Below are positions 16,641-25,085 of a stretch of 45,324 bases of DNA, one piece after another. How positions within the stretch are numbered: position 1 is the first letter of the stretch; every line of letters starts with the position of its first letter. The position numbers were made by a program, and so were the translations under genes. The notes beneath the pieces were generated by a model. It did not search any database and had not been told where the DNA came from. It worked only from the letters and a program-made list of their open reading frames with translations. This DNA is from DAINRZ01 sp964634885 (lineage in GTDB: Bacteria > Bacteroidota > Ignavibacteria > Kapaibacteriales > UBA2268), in assembly GCA_964634885.1 (NCBI GenBank), contig CAZWLN010000037.1:1-45324 (forward strand), written 5' to 3'.

Positions 16641-17924
16641 TTACCTGCTGTTCAGCCTTGTGAACACTCTCTCCTCCATGTCCAGAACGGTCTGAACCTC
16701 TGAAGCATGAAGGTTGTCCATGTTTGCTTTGTATGCGTTGATCAGGACTGTGCAGATGCGCTTGCGAAGAGCGCTTCTTTCCGCCAGGTTGGAGATCTGG
16801 AACCATGCCCTCTGCTCGAAAGGTATCCTCAGGTTCCTGATGGACCGTGCCGGATCCGACGTAACATGAGACTCCGAATCGCGGAGTAGCGAGTCGAGCG
16901 TCTTTTTAACTTTTATTGAAGTGGCTGAGTTGTCGTTGAGGTTCTTGTCGCGGGCCAGGCGCAGGGATTTGCCGGCGAGGAATTTGTAAAGGGAATCGAC
17001 AGCATCCTTCTGTGCAAAATCATAGGAAAGGTACTTATGGCCATACTTTGGCTGTACCCTTTGGATTACAGCTTCGCCATTCCTGGGAAAGCCCTTTTCT
17101 TTCAGCTTAGAGATGATATTTTTAATTACATCGATATTAAGGTCTGTGTCCACCATCAGCAGGGCGCTGCGCAGAATGATCTCTCCTTCGACGGACTCGA
17201 GCTTGGGAAAGAGCTGGATGATCATCTGTTTGATGAACTGTCCCTGGTTGTAATTGCGCTGGTGTTCCTGGCCTCCGTACACCTGGCGTGTCCTGAGTAC
17301 CCTCAGCACCTGCGGGGCTTTCTCCTCGTCATAGCCCAGCAGTTCCAGCAAGCCGATTGCCTGTGAAAAGCCGAACTCTACATAATAATTGATCGAATCG
17401 ACATGGGCAATCCGTCGGACATCCTTCCAGTACCTGGCCCTGCCTTTGTTTGCCCTGACGTTTGCAAGGTAATTCTGGCTGTACAGCTTGGCGTCGGGAT
17501 TGACCTCTCTTACGGAATCGATGAACGGTTCGTCGTAACCTGCATCTGCCCAGGTACCGCGCGGGATAGAAATGATCTCGACAATGCCCGGTTCGAACCA
17601 GACCGTGATGAGGTGCGTAGCGTCGGCGTGATTCTTTGTCGAACCAATCCTGGAATCTATACCGGTTATTAATATCCTTACTTTTTCACCGTGAAGCATT
17701 TCCTGGTATTTTTCATTGGAAACATCGACCGAATCGAGAAATTTGATGAGCATCTGGTCTTGTTCCGCTACATTGCCGCCTTCTTTGTAGAAATCGACGG
17801 TTCCTTTGCCTAAGCCACCGATGTGCCATCCCATGATAGTAATACCAAATTTCATTATAAGTCCGATTACCAGGGCTGCAATTCCCACGGCCGTCCACAA
17901 AGCTATTTTCCGTTTTCTATTCAT
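16641..17924 (-). CDS. LytR-CpsA-Psr (LCP) family protein
   Basis: 427 residues with an N-terminal membrane anchor (about 7-32). The LCP domain (about 82-270) shows ILITGIDSRIG, ADATHLITVWFEPGIVEIISIPRGTW, and RTRQVYGGQEHQRNYNQGQFIKQMI, with the Arg and Asp/Gln residues that bind the polyprenyl pyrophosphate. LCP enzymes transfer glycopolymers from a lipid carrier to the cell wall. A 130-residue charged C-terminal extension (about 300-427) is not recognised. LCP proteins are best known from Gram-positives and are less common in diderms. It lies downstream of coaBC but probably has its own promoter. Confidence 0.9.
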   Translation of the reverse strand: MNRKRKIALWTAVGIAALVIGLIMKFGITIMGWHIGGLGKGTVDFYKEGGNVAEQDQMLIKFLDSVDVSNEKYQEMLHGEKVRILITGIDSRIGSTKNHADATHLITVWFEPGIVEIISIPRGTWADAGYDEPFIDSVREVNPDAKLYSQNYLANVRANKGRARYWKDVRRIAHVDSINYYVEFGFSQAIGLLELLGYDEEKAPQVLRVLRTRQVYGGQEHQRNYNQGQFIKQMIIQLFPKLESVEGEIILRSALLMVDTDLNIDVIKNIISKLKEKGFPRNGEAVIQRVQPKYGHKYLSYDFAQKDAVDSLYKFLAGKSLRLARDKNLNDNSATSIKVKKTLDSLLRDSESHVTSDPARSIRNLRIPFEQRAWFQISNLAERSALRKRICTVLINAYKANMDNLHASEVQTVLDMEERVFTRLNSR

Positions 17925-17990
17925 TTTCTACTATTATTTCAAAATGTTAACAAACAAAGGTGCAAACTTAATAAATATAAATTATCTAAT

Positions 17991-18011
17991 CAAAAAGTGT
18001 AAAAATTTACA
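17991..18011 (-). terminator. AT-rich terminator candidate between coaBC and the LCP gene
   Basis: On the minus strand a TGTAAA/TTTACA stem with a two-base centre is followed by CTTTTTG, 33 bp past the coaBC stop. The stem is short and weak. Confidence 0.35.
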
Positions 18012-18043
18012 ATTTTTGTTTGCTTTATGCTAAGAAAAGGCAC

Positions 18044-19504
18044 TTATTTCTTTCCGGCAATTATCCTCAATATCTCATGAGCACAGAGTATCTTGTTCAT
18101 CGGCTGGAAACTGCGCTCCGAACCGTCCTTTGACAGCACGGTAATTGTGTTGTCGTCGGTACGGAAGCCACTGGAAGGCTTACCCACAGAATTGACCACT
18201 ATGTAATCCGCATTCTTGGCCCTGAGTTTCTTCCATCCGTTGGCAATCTCATTGTCATATTCAAGAGCGAACCCGACAACAAGCTGGTTTTCTTTCTTCA
18301 CGCTGCCGATACTTAACAGAATATCCTCGGTTTTTACTAATTCAACATCGAGCATATCGCCCGAATCTTCCTTCTTGATCTTGCCGTCATGCCTGAACTT
18401 AGGCCTGTAATCGGCAACAGCGGCAGAAAGGACGGCAATGTCCGAACCCGGAAATTCCTCCATCACTTTTGAGTACATTTCCTGCGCAGACTCCACGTCG
18501 ATCCTTTTGACACCTTCCGGAGTCTCCAGATTGACCGGGCCGGAAACGATTACGACTTCAGACGCGCCGTAGAGCCGTGCGACCATGGCTAATGAATAGC
18601 CCATCTTGCCGGAGGAGAAATTGCCTATGAACCTTACATCGTCGATTTTTTCGTATGTCGGGCCTGCTGTAATCAGGACTTTCTTCCCTTTCAGCAAAGT
18701 CGTGTAGTCAGGAGCGCCGTAAACCTGCTGTTTCAGTTTTGTAAGCTCGATTTCCGTTGCCCACTTTACCTGATCGACAGATTCCTGAAGAGTTTCCGCC
18801 GGCTGGGACATTACATCCCTCAGCTTTTCTTCATATGACTTTTCCGAAGCTGTGTCAGTTTCTACGTTGACAGCATCACCGGCAGTGTCCGGAGCTGAAG
18901 TGTATGCCGAACCGTAATAATCGGAGCCGCCCTTGTTTTCGGTCCATTTGAAAATATTATTCAGGTAATCCAACAGGACATTGATGTCAGGGAGCCTTCC
19001 GGGACCGAAGAGGCCGCTCGACAATTCGCCTTCTTCCGGCGGGATGATGATCCTGCCGTCAGATTTCAGTGTCCGTACATTCCTTTGGGTTGCCGGATTG
19101 TTCCACATCGAGCTGTCCATGGCCGGGGCAATCAGGAGAGGTATGCTCGTCGGAAGGGCTACCGACACCGTTACCAAGGAATTGTCGCAGATGCCGTTTG
19201 CCACTTTTGCCATCGTCGTGGCCGAACACGGAGCAATCATCATGGCATCGGCCCAGTGGGCAAGTTCGATGTGCCAGGCGCCGCCAGACTGCGTTTCCTT
19301 CGAAAACATATCCACCGCAACAGGGAACCTCGAGAGATTCTCAAGTATCAGTGGTGTAACGAAGTTAACGGCAGAAGGCGTCAGTATGACTCTTACTTCT
19401 CCGTGTAGTTTCATTATCTCGCGGACAAGCTGCGGTGTTTTGTATGCTGCTATCGACGCTGTTACTCCAAGTACAATTTTCTTTCCGGCAATGTAGTTTT
19501 CCAT
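18044..19504 (-). CDS. coaBC: Bifunctional phosphopantothenoylcysteine decarboxylase / phosphopantothenate-cysteine ligase
   Basis: 486 residues, longer than the usual 400. It makes 4'-phosphopantetheine from phosphopantothenate and Cys for coenzyme A. The CoaC flavodomain (1-185) has GVTASIAAYK, the catalytic His in HIELAHWAD and PAMDSSMW (the PAMD variant I associate with Bacteroidota). The CoaB domain (about 270-486) begins KVLITAGPTYEKIDDVRFIGNFSSGKMG and includes AAVADYRP. Between them is an acidic, Ser/Thr/Glu-rich linker of about 80 residues (190-270) that accounts for the extra length. It stands 147 bp downstream of a small unknown gene on the same strand. Confidence 0.95.
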   Translation of the reverse strand: MENYIAGKKIVLGVTASIAAYKTPQLVREIMKLHGEVRVILTPSAVNFVTPLILENLSRFPVAVDMFSKETQSGGAWHIELAHWADAMMIAPCSATTMAKVANGICDNSLVTVSVALPTSIPLLIAPAMDSSMWNNPATQRNVRTLKSDGRIIIPPEEGELSSGLFGPGRLPDINVLLDYLNNIFKWTENKGGSDYYGSAYTSAPDTAGDAVNVETDTASEKSYEEKLRDVMSQPAETLQESVDQVKWATEIELTKLKQQVYGAPDYTTLLKGKKVLITAGPTYEKIDDVRFIGNFSSGKMGYSLAMVARLYGASEVVIVSGPVNLETPEGVKRIDVESAQEMYSKVMEEFPGSDIAVLSAAVADYRPKFRHDGKIKKEDSGDMLDVELVKTEDILLSIGSVKKENQLVVGFALEYDNEIANGWKKLRAKNADYIVVNSVGKPSSGFRTDDNTITVLSKDGSERSFQPMNKILCAHEILRIIAGKK

Positions 19505-19651
19505 ATAATATCATTATTTTTATTCAACATCACATATAACAGAAAATTAAATTACGCTTTTGACAGTATATTAACAAAAATTTAGAAAAATAAATTATTG
19601 GCCGGCAGATAACCGGGCACAAAACTCAATCGGCAGTAAAGGAGAAACAGT

Positions 19652-19936
19652 TTAGTTGAATATGCTGCGGCTCAGCATCTCGTCATTGTACATTTTCAGC
19701 GAATTCCCGATGTACATTATGGCATTCTCCAGAGTAAGGCTCTTGAGGTAACCGGCAAGCACCATAGCTTCGGACTCGGGAAACTCGACTTTCATCAGCG
19801 ATTTCAGAAGACGGCCATTCCTGCTGCTGCTGTCCACCAATTTCTCGAAACGGGACTTGATGAATTCCGGAGGTATGTCCGTAAAATGTGAGATCGAATC
19901 GCTAACAATATCTAAATAAGTATATTTATCGTTCAT
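19652..19936 (-). CDS. Small protein of unknown function
   Basis: 94 residues, helical and acidic at the N-terminus, with no signal peptide, Cys or recognised motif. Its sequence is not low-complexity and its codon use resembles its neighbours, so it is likely a real gene. It precedes coaBC on the same strand. The start at 19936 is the first ATG in frame. Confidence 0.6.
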   Translation of the reverse strand: MNDKYTYLDIVSDSISHFTDIPPEFIKSRFEKLVDSSSRNGRLLKSLMKVEFPESEAMVLAGYLKSLTLENAIMYIGNSLKMYNDEMLSRSIFN

Positions 19937-20104
19937 TATACAATTCCCTGTTCAACACCATTAATAATGTGTTATGACCCCCGAAAGCCGAATATATTGT
20001 ATGCATAGGCTATTACAGGCAATTTAAGGACATTGGCAGAGCTTTCAAATATATTTGCCGGAAATTTGTCTTAAGCCACTGAAGTTGTACAAAATGAAGA
20101 AAAT

Positions 20105-20698
20105 ATGAAAATTGCTAATGCAGATTTTGTGTGGGGAACGGGTAAATCGGGCGATTACCCGGAATTGCTTTTACCGGAGATTGCTTTTTCCGGCAGGTCC
20201 AATGTCGGTAAATCGTCGCTCATCAACAGCCTCGTAATGAGGAAGAACCTGGCGCACATCAGTTCCACCCCCGGCAAAACACAACAGATAAATTTCTACA
20301 CCGTGGACGGCAAGTGGAGTTTCGCAGACCTGCCCGGCTTCGGCTATGCTTCTGCCTCGAAGACCAAGATTGAAGCATGGACCAAACTCAATTTCGAATA
20401 CCTTGAAACAAGGGATACACTGCGCCTCGTTTGTGCACTCATCGACAGCAGGCATGACCCGATGGACATCGACCTGGCGCTGCTCGAATGGCTCGAGCTA
20501 AAGGGTAAGAACTACATCGTGATACTGACCAAATGCGACAAGATTACCCCTAAGATGATTGAAGAAAGGAAGAAACAGATTGAAGGACTGACAGCCAACT
20601 GCCGCTTTTTCCACGAAGCTCTCCCCTACTCGTCGATCTCTAAGATGAACAGGGACAGCCTCCTGGGCATCATCAAGAAGTTCGCATACGTTGACTGA
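20105..20698 (+). CDS. engB: Ribosome-biogenesis GTPase EngB/YihA/YsxC
   Basis: 197 residues, typical length. The TRAFAC GTPase motifs are complete: G1 GRSNVGKS (30-37), G2 region with TPGKTQ (55-60), G3 DLPG (75-78), G4 TKCD (142-145) and the ending YSSISKMNRDSLL (G5 region). It acts in late assembly of the large ribosomal subunit. It is divergent from the small gene at 19652. Confidence 0.97.
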   Translation: MKIANADFVWGTGKSGDYPELLLPEIAFSGRSNVGKSSLINSLVMRKNLAHISSTPGKTQQINFYTVDGKWSFADLPGFGYASASKTKIEAWTKLNFEYLETRDTLRLVCALIDSRHDPMDIDLALLEWLELKGKNYIVILTKCDKITPKMIEERKKQIEGLTANCRFFHEALPYSSISKMNRDSLLGIIKKFAYVD

Positions 20699-20706
20699 CA
20701 TCTTCA

Positions 20707-20736
20707 TCAGCTAAAGCTGACAATACCCGGATTGTG
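20707..20736. repeat. Short palindrome joined to the ACCCGGATTGTG element end
   Basis: TCAGCT/AGCTGA around AA (20707-20720) is followed by CAAT and ACCCGGATTGTG, the same order as 786-833. It sits between the convergent engB and CPBP stops and looks like a reduced copy of the composite element. Confidence 0.5.
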
Positions 20737-20749
20737 ACTTAAAACAAGC

Positions 20750-21502
20750 CTATTTGATGACTCCGAGAGCAACCATTACAAACAAAGGGCCGTTGTATAT
20801 CCCATGGATCAGTATTCCGTTCATCGTGTTGCCCGTTCGGTAAACTACGTACGGTACAACGAGAAGGCAGGGCAGCAGTACAATCATCAGGTTGACGCCG
20901 AAACAAATATGGAACAGGACCCAGAACATGGAATTGAACATCCACGCATACCTGCCATGCTCCTTTTCCTGCCGGGGAAGGATATAGCCCCTCCATAGTA
21001 TTTCTTCACCAACGATGTTAAAGAAGAACATAATCAGCCAAACCAGCAGAAGCCATCTCTCATTGCCGGCTAATGGGCTGAACTTTGTGAAATCCGGGCT
21101 CATTTCAAGCGGCGGCAAATTGAACCATGCGGCAGCCAAATCAAAAGCATATATGATCGCTCCCGTTAAAGAAAATATTACCAGCAGGGCAACGAATACC
21201 CACTTCATGTCGGAACTCGTTACTCTCCTGATCCTTAGCCTCGTAAAAAGCTCCTGTCTAGATAATTTATAACCTTCCCGCTTTACTAACATCAGCGCTA
21301 GTGTGAACAGAGGAACAAAGACGATCAATGCTCCGCAGAACCATGACATAGCAGGATGTAAATGCAGGCCATCCCTGAAATATGGTATCAGGTATTTTGT
21401 AACAGCCTGGAAATAAACAGCCGGGATCCCGAAAAGTAAAGCGGAACCGCCAACCGACAGAGGTTTGATCGTGTTTTCTTTATCCAACATTGCGTTCATC
21501 AT
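20750..21502 (-). CDS. CPBP-family (CAAX/Abi) intramembrane metalloprotease
   Basis: 250 residues from the ATG at 21502; the frame extends to 21562, but the later Met cluster gives a cleaner start. About seven to eight membrane segments. The active-site motifs are EEILWRG (EExxxR, residues 166-171), FWVLFH (FxxxH, His 198) and HGIYN (HxxxN, 233-237). Bacterial members have roles in protein processing or bacteriocin self-immunity; the substrate cannot be read here. The three downstream motifs are intact, so activity is expected. Confidence 0.9.
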   Translation of the reverse strand: MMNAMLDKENTIKPLSVGGSALLFGIPAVYFQAVTKYLIPYFRDGLHLHPAMSWFCGALIVFVPLFTLALMLVKREGYKLSRQELFTRLRIRRVTSSDMKWVFVALLVIFSLTGAIIYAFDLAAAWFNLPPLEMSPDFTKFSPLAGNERWLLLVWLIMFFFNIVGEEILWRGYILPRQEKEHGRYAWMFNSMFWVLFHICFGVNLMIVLLPCLLVVPYVVYRTGNTMNGILIHGIYNGPLFVMVALGVIK

Positions 21503-21839
21503 TGTTAATCTTAATTTTAATAATTTACAAAATCGAATACTACTATTACTATAATAATTCAATTAAATCACAAAAACAAAGACTATCCACAACTTCATCA
21601 ACTCTAAAAGTACCCTTTAAGGAAATTCCAACTCTACTGTCTTTCTTCAATTAGTGATGTGCCTACAAACCCGGTTGATACGGTTTCTTTTCCTGTCAAC
21701 TTTCTGAACTCGTCTTATACAATTCTATTAGATTTCATTAATAAACAAAAATTTGTGAGTATTTCTTGTAATAATGAAAAATATTTCTTAGTTTGAATTA
21801 TTGGCTTATGCCAATAATAATTATTATAATTGGGTTTGA
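21503..21839. other. Divergent intergenic region before the metallocluster-like locus
   Basis: It is AT-rich and holds the promoters for the CPBP gene and the rightward locus. The distinct structure is a hairpin palindrome at 21797-21818. The minus strand has a 33-codon open stretch near 21560-21660 without recognisable content. Confidence 0.6.
21797..21818. promoter_or_regulatory. Perfect inverted repeat upstream of the 21840-27506 locus
   Basis: ATTATTGGC and GCCAATAAT are exact inverted copies with a TTAT centre, 21 bp before the first ATG. Position and symmetry suit an operator. The DUF134 protein encoded at 22288 is the obvious candidate to bind it, though that is inference. Confidence 0.5.
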
Positions 21840-22265
21840 ATGGGAAAGAAGAAAACATCGGGAACCAACGGCAAATCTACAACAAGGATCAGGGTAGAAT
21901 ATAGCCACACAGACAAGATGGGAATTGTTCATCACTCACAATACCTCGTGTACTGCGAATTTGCAAGGATGGAATACATGAGAACACACGGAGTCACTTA
22001 CAAAGACATTGAGGACAGCGGTGTCATCATGCCTGTCGTCTCAGCCTGTACCGAATACAAGCGCTCTGCCTATTTTGACGACCAACTTACAATACAAACG
22101 GAAGCACAACTTGTTGATGCTAAAATAATATTCAGACACAGGATCTACAATGTAAAGCAGGAATTGTTAACTACAAGCGAAATACACTTGGTTTGCATGA
22201 ACGAACTGACAAGGAAACCCATCAAACCACTACAAATACTAATTAAAAATTTATTGCTAAATTAA
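21840..22265 (+). CDS. Acyl-CoA thioesterase, YbgC/4HBT hotdog family
   Basis: 141 residues, hotdog fold. It matches the family start RIRVEYSHTDKMGIVHHSQYLVYCEFARMEYMR, including the catalytic Asp (in HTDKMG) and the conserved His-His-x-x-Tyr segment. It hydrolyses acyl-CoA or related thioesters; the natural substrate is unclear. In many bacteria ybgC sits beside tol-pal, which is absent. Here it leads a co-directional cluster, 22 bp before the DUF134 gene. A basic, Thr/Ser-rich stretch (GKKKTSGTNGKSTT) precedes the domain. Confidence 0.9.
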   Translation: MGKKKTSGTNGKSTTRIRVEYSHTDKMGIVHHSQYLVYCEFARMEYMRTHGVTYKDIEDSGVIMPVVSACTEYKRSAYFDDQLTIQTEAQLVDAKIIFRHRIYNVKQELLTTSEIHLVCMNELTRKPIKPLQILIKNLLLN

Positions 22266-22287
22266 TTAAGAAAGGAAAAGTAATGAG

Positions 22288-22761
22288 ATGACCTATTCCC
22301 CAAAAACAAGGAGAATTGCTTCCGAACCGAGGCTGAAGGTATTCGAACCTGAAGGCACGGGAACGACCGACTTGGATAGAGTCATCATTACTCTCGACGA
22401 ATTCGAAGCCGTCAGGCTGTCCGACATTGAAGGGCTGTACCAGCAAGAAGCTGCCGATTGTATGAACATATCCCGGCAGACTTACGGAACAATAATCAGC
22501 AATGCCAGAAAAAAAATTGCCGATTTTCTGGTCAATGCCAAAACACTTGAGATCAGAGGAGGTATAATCGAGATCTCCGGATTTGGAACAGGTATTTGTA
22601 AATTATGTAGAATTAATAAGAATTGCTCAAAATACGCACCAGACATTCAGACAGGATGCTTAACATGTAAACGCGCAAAAGAACGCTACAACAGTAACAT
22701 TCACAAATACAAATCAATTTTTATTAATTCGGAGGAGTATAATGAAAACCATAATCAATGA
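22288..22761 (+). CDS. DUF134-family HTH regulator with Cys-rich tail
   Basis: 157 residues. The DUF134 core is clear: ITLDEFEAVRLSDIEGLYQQEAADCMNISRQTYGTIISNARKKIADFLV (34-82, sigma-70 region-4-like helix-turn-helix) and the EIRGGIIEI strand. The tail has C104-x2-C107-x5-C113-x10-C124-x2-C127, which could hold zinc or an iron-sulfur cluster and make binding redox- or metal-responsive. DUF134 genes are often found beside NifX/NifB-like and Mrp genes in anaerobes, as here. The end overlaps the radical SAM start by 20 bp, so translation is coupled. Confidence 0.9.
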   Translation: MTYSPKTRRIASEPRLKVFEPEGTGTTDLDRVIITLDEFEAVRLSDIEGLYQQEAADCMNISRQTYGTIISNARKKIADFLVNAKTLEIRGGIIEISGFGTGICKLCRINKNCSKYAPDIQTGCLTCKRAKERYNSNIHKYKSIFINSEEYNENHNQ

Positions 22762-23812
22762 AATATTATGTACATTTTCCCGGATTAAGCAGTCTTTCAG
22801 GAACATGATGGCAGCTCTCAGCGACAAGCTTGAACTTAGCATCCTGAAAGATTTGGAAAAGAAAGACAGCATGGTATTCGGGCCTGTACCGTCCAGAAGA
22901 CTGGGTTACAGCCTGGGTGTCAATACAATTAAACATAAATCATGTACCTATAACTGCATCTATTGCCAGAACGGGAAAACCACATGCTGTTCAACGGAAA
23001 GAAACTGTTGTATCAATCCCTATGAACTGTACTTCAGCGTAAAGAACAAGATTGAAGAACTTAACAGAAACAAGATTGGTTTTGATTATATAACTTTTCT
23101 TGCGAACGGGGAACCGACGCTTGACAATAATCTGTCCGGAAAGATCACAATACTCAGGGAATTTGCCCCTAAAACTGCTGTTTTTACCAACGGTTCTCTC
23201 CTGTGGAACGATAATGTCAAAGAAAACCTCAGGTTCGCAGATTACGTTTCAATTAAAACCGACACCGCAGATGAGGCTGTCTGGGAAAGAATGAACCGTC
23301 CCCACTGCCGTTTACATTTTGCCCGCATCCTGAACGGCATCAGGGAATTTGCGACCACATTCAAGGGCGCACTGGTTACTGAAACAATGTTAGTCAGGGG
23401 GTTTAATGACAGTCCTGAAGCTATTAAGCAAACCGTCGATTTTTTGAAAACAATAGAACGGAACCATTCCTATTTTACAATACCAATCCGTCCAACATCG
23501 GAGAAATATGCCACTGCTCCGGAAAAAGAAACTTTAAAAGCCATTGCTGAGTACATAAAAGCTGAGCTTCCGGATTCATCGATGCTTTGTTGCGACGAAA
23601 GCAACGACTACAGAGTAGCGGGAACAATCGAAGATGAACTGCTTGCTGTCGCTTCGGTTCAGCCTCTCAGGGAAAAAGCCGTAAGAGAGATACTGAGAAA
23701 GTACGACCGAGACTGGAACACAATTAAAAAACTCATCGATCAGGAGAAAATCATGGAGATAGACTATGCAGACCAAAAGTTTTACTCAAGGATTTACTCT
23801 GAAGAAAACTAA
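22742..23812 (+). CDS. Radical SAM protein (COG0731-like)
   Basis: 356 residues. GGAGG at 22731-22735 sits six bases before this ATG, so the 43-residue N-terminal extension before the usual family start (VFGPVPSRRLGYSLGVN) is translated. The 4Fe-4S site is C68-x3-C72-x2-C75 (SCTYNCIYCQ). A second Cys group, C82, C83, C89 and C90, follows closely and could hold an auxiliary cluster. ANGEPT is the GGE-type SAM motif. The C-terminal part (about 275-356) looks like a winged helix (AVREILRKYDRDWNTIKKLIDQEKI). Reaction unknown; the setting suggests metal-centre or sulfur chemistry. Confidence 0.9.
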   Translation: MKTIINEILCTFSRIKQSFRNMMAALSDKLELSILKDLEKKDSMVFGPVPSRRLGYSLGVNTIKHKSCTYNCIYCQNGKTTCCSTERNCCINPYELYFSVKNKIEELNRNKIGFDYITFLANGEPTLDNNLSGKITILREFAPKTAVFTNGSLLWNDNVKENLRFADYVSIKTDTADEAVWERMNRPHCRLHFARILNGIREFATTFKGALVTETMLVRGFNDSPEAIKQTVDFLKTIERNHSYFTIPIRPTSEKYATAPEKETLKAIAEYIKAELPDSSMLCCDESNDYRVAGTIEDELLAVASVQPLREKAVREILRKYDRDWNTIKKLIDQEKIMEIDYADQKFYSRIYSEEN

Positions 23813-23838
23813 TTAATTCATCACTTTAGGAGAATGAA

Positions 23839-24102
23839 ATGAATAATATGAATCAAAATGGCCGCCGTATGCGGGTCCAATCACGCAGAGAAAGACGGTG
23901 CAGGTTTACTAACGAAATTAGCGCACCTGAAACACAGAATAGCGCTGACAACAACCCTTCAAACTCCGGAATGGGAAGGGGCTTTCAAAGAAGAAACGGC
24001 GAATTCCGCAAGGGACAAGGAAGCGGACAAGGAATGAATAATCAAGGCAACAACCGCCGCCGCAGAATAGGCATGAACAACCCAACTGCCACTCATCAAT
24101 AG
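23839..24102 (+). CDS. Small basic Gly/Asn/Arg/Gln-rich protein
   Basis: 87 residues with AGGAG eight bases before the ATG, so it is very likely translated. The middle has a GMGRGFQRRNG motif and the C-terminal half repeats GxGxGMNNQGNNRRRR. No hydrophobic core is seen, so it is probably disordered. It occupies the position where comparable DUF134/NifX loci often carry a short DUF5320-type GMGRG protein, and the GMGRG motif agrees, but the coiled coil of that family is missing. Function unknown. Confidence 0.75.
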   Translation: MNNMNQNGRRMRVQSRRERRCRFTNEISAPETQNSADNNPSNSGMGRGFQRRNGEFRKGQGSGQGMNNQGNNRRRRIGMNNPTATHQ

Positions 24103-24201
24103 ATTTAGGCAACGTTAATTATTAACCCTGGAAGATGAAGATTTATGAGCATTTTTATCTTAATATTAACTATCCTGACATTATTACTAGGAGGAAACCA
24201 G

Positions 24202-24957
24202 ATGGAAAAACCAGGGCATCTACCGGGAAACGATATTTGTTCCAACATACGAATTACAACAGTCTATGACAACAACACCGAAAGAGACGGACTCGCCGGC
24301 GACTGGGGTTTCTCGTGCTTTGTGGAAACCGACAGCTTAAGGCTGCTCTTCGACACCGGCGCTGACGGCAGCATACTCATGGACAACATGAAAAAGCTCA
24401 ATATCGCTCCCGACGCCATTGACATCGTATTCCTGTCACATCATCACAACGACCATATCGGTGGTTTAGAGGATTTATTAAGATCTGTGAGAGGAATGAA
24501 AGTCTATTACCCGGAATCTTTTCCGGCAAATATTGTTAACACAATCGTGAAGAACGGATCTGTTCCCATTTCTGTTAACGGATTCCAGGAAATAATACCG
24601 GGAATTTATTCGCTTGGTGTGTTGGGAAAAACAATCCATGAACAGGCACTGGCAATCAGAAGCAGGAAAGGTATTGTCATCATCACCGGTTGTGCCCATC
24701 CGGGCATCGTAACAATAATCGAAAAAGCCGGGAAACATTTTCCCGGGACACCAATTTACCTTGCACTCGGAGGATTCCATATGCACAAGATGAATAAAGC
24801 GGAAATCAACACTGTCATCGACAGTCTTAAAAAAACGCCGTTGATGTTCGTAGCTCCCTGTCACTGTACCGGCGAACCTGCCGTCAAACGTTTCAGGGCC
24901 GAATACAAGGAACATTTCATTCAGAATGGCGTAAGTAAAGTTATTACAATTGATTAG
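24202..24957 (+). CDS. Metallo-beta-lactamase-fold hydrolase (COG1237-like)
   Basis: 251 residues from the ATG at 24202, chosen because AGGAGG (24189-24194) lies seven bases before it. The same frame is open from an ATG at 24145, which would add a hydrophobic leader (FILILTILTLLL) and export the protein; that is less likely. Metal motifs: H80-x-H82-x-D84-H85 (SHHHNDHIGG), then GCAHPG, GGFHMH and PCHCTG. This pattern fits the family around the 7,8-dihydropterin-6-methyl aminobenzene phosphate synthase of methanogens, also found in anaerobic bacteria near NifX/Mrp genes. Substrate unknown. Confidence 0.88.
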   Translation: MEKPGHLPGNDICSNIRITTVYDNNTERDGLAGDWGFSCFVETDSLRLLFDTGADGSILMDNMKKLNIAPDAIDIVFLSHHHNDHIGGLEDLLRSVRGMKVYYPESFPANIVNTIVKNGSVPISVNGFQEIIPGIYSLGVLGKTIHEQALAIRSRKGIVIITGCAHPGIVTIIEKAGKHFPGTPIYLALGGFHMHKMNKAEINTVIDSLKKTPLMFVAPCHCTGEPAVKRFRAEYKEHFIQNGVSKVITID

Positions 24958-25042
24958 GATCATGATAGAAAAGGAAAAACAGAAAACGGAAAACTGAAAA
25001 GCAAGATTTGTACAATAGAATACAGGTAATAAATTAAATGAC

Positions 25043-25060
25043 ATCCCTGTCGGCAGGGAT
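25043..25060. repeat. Short hairpin ATCCCTG/CAGGGAT
   Basis: Seven-base arms around TCGG lie 25 bp before the start codon of the PLP enzyme. It resembles the other short intergenic palindromes; a role as an RNA hairpin in an internal leader is possible. Confidence 0.4.
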
Positions 25061-25085
25061 AGTATTGATATATTTTTGGAGTAAT

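Noticed and set aside
21560..21660. 33-codon minus-strand open stretch upstream of the CPBP gene
   Set aside because: There is a stop immediately before a TTG, no start codon or ribosome site, and no recognisable protein content.
21664..21684. Possible degraded copy of the array motif (ACAAACCCGGTTGATACGG)
   Set aside because: Similarity to the GGTTGAAATCCGG part of the 88-bp unit is short and the palindrome is missing, so chance cannot be excluded.
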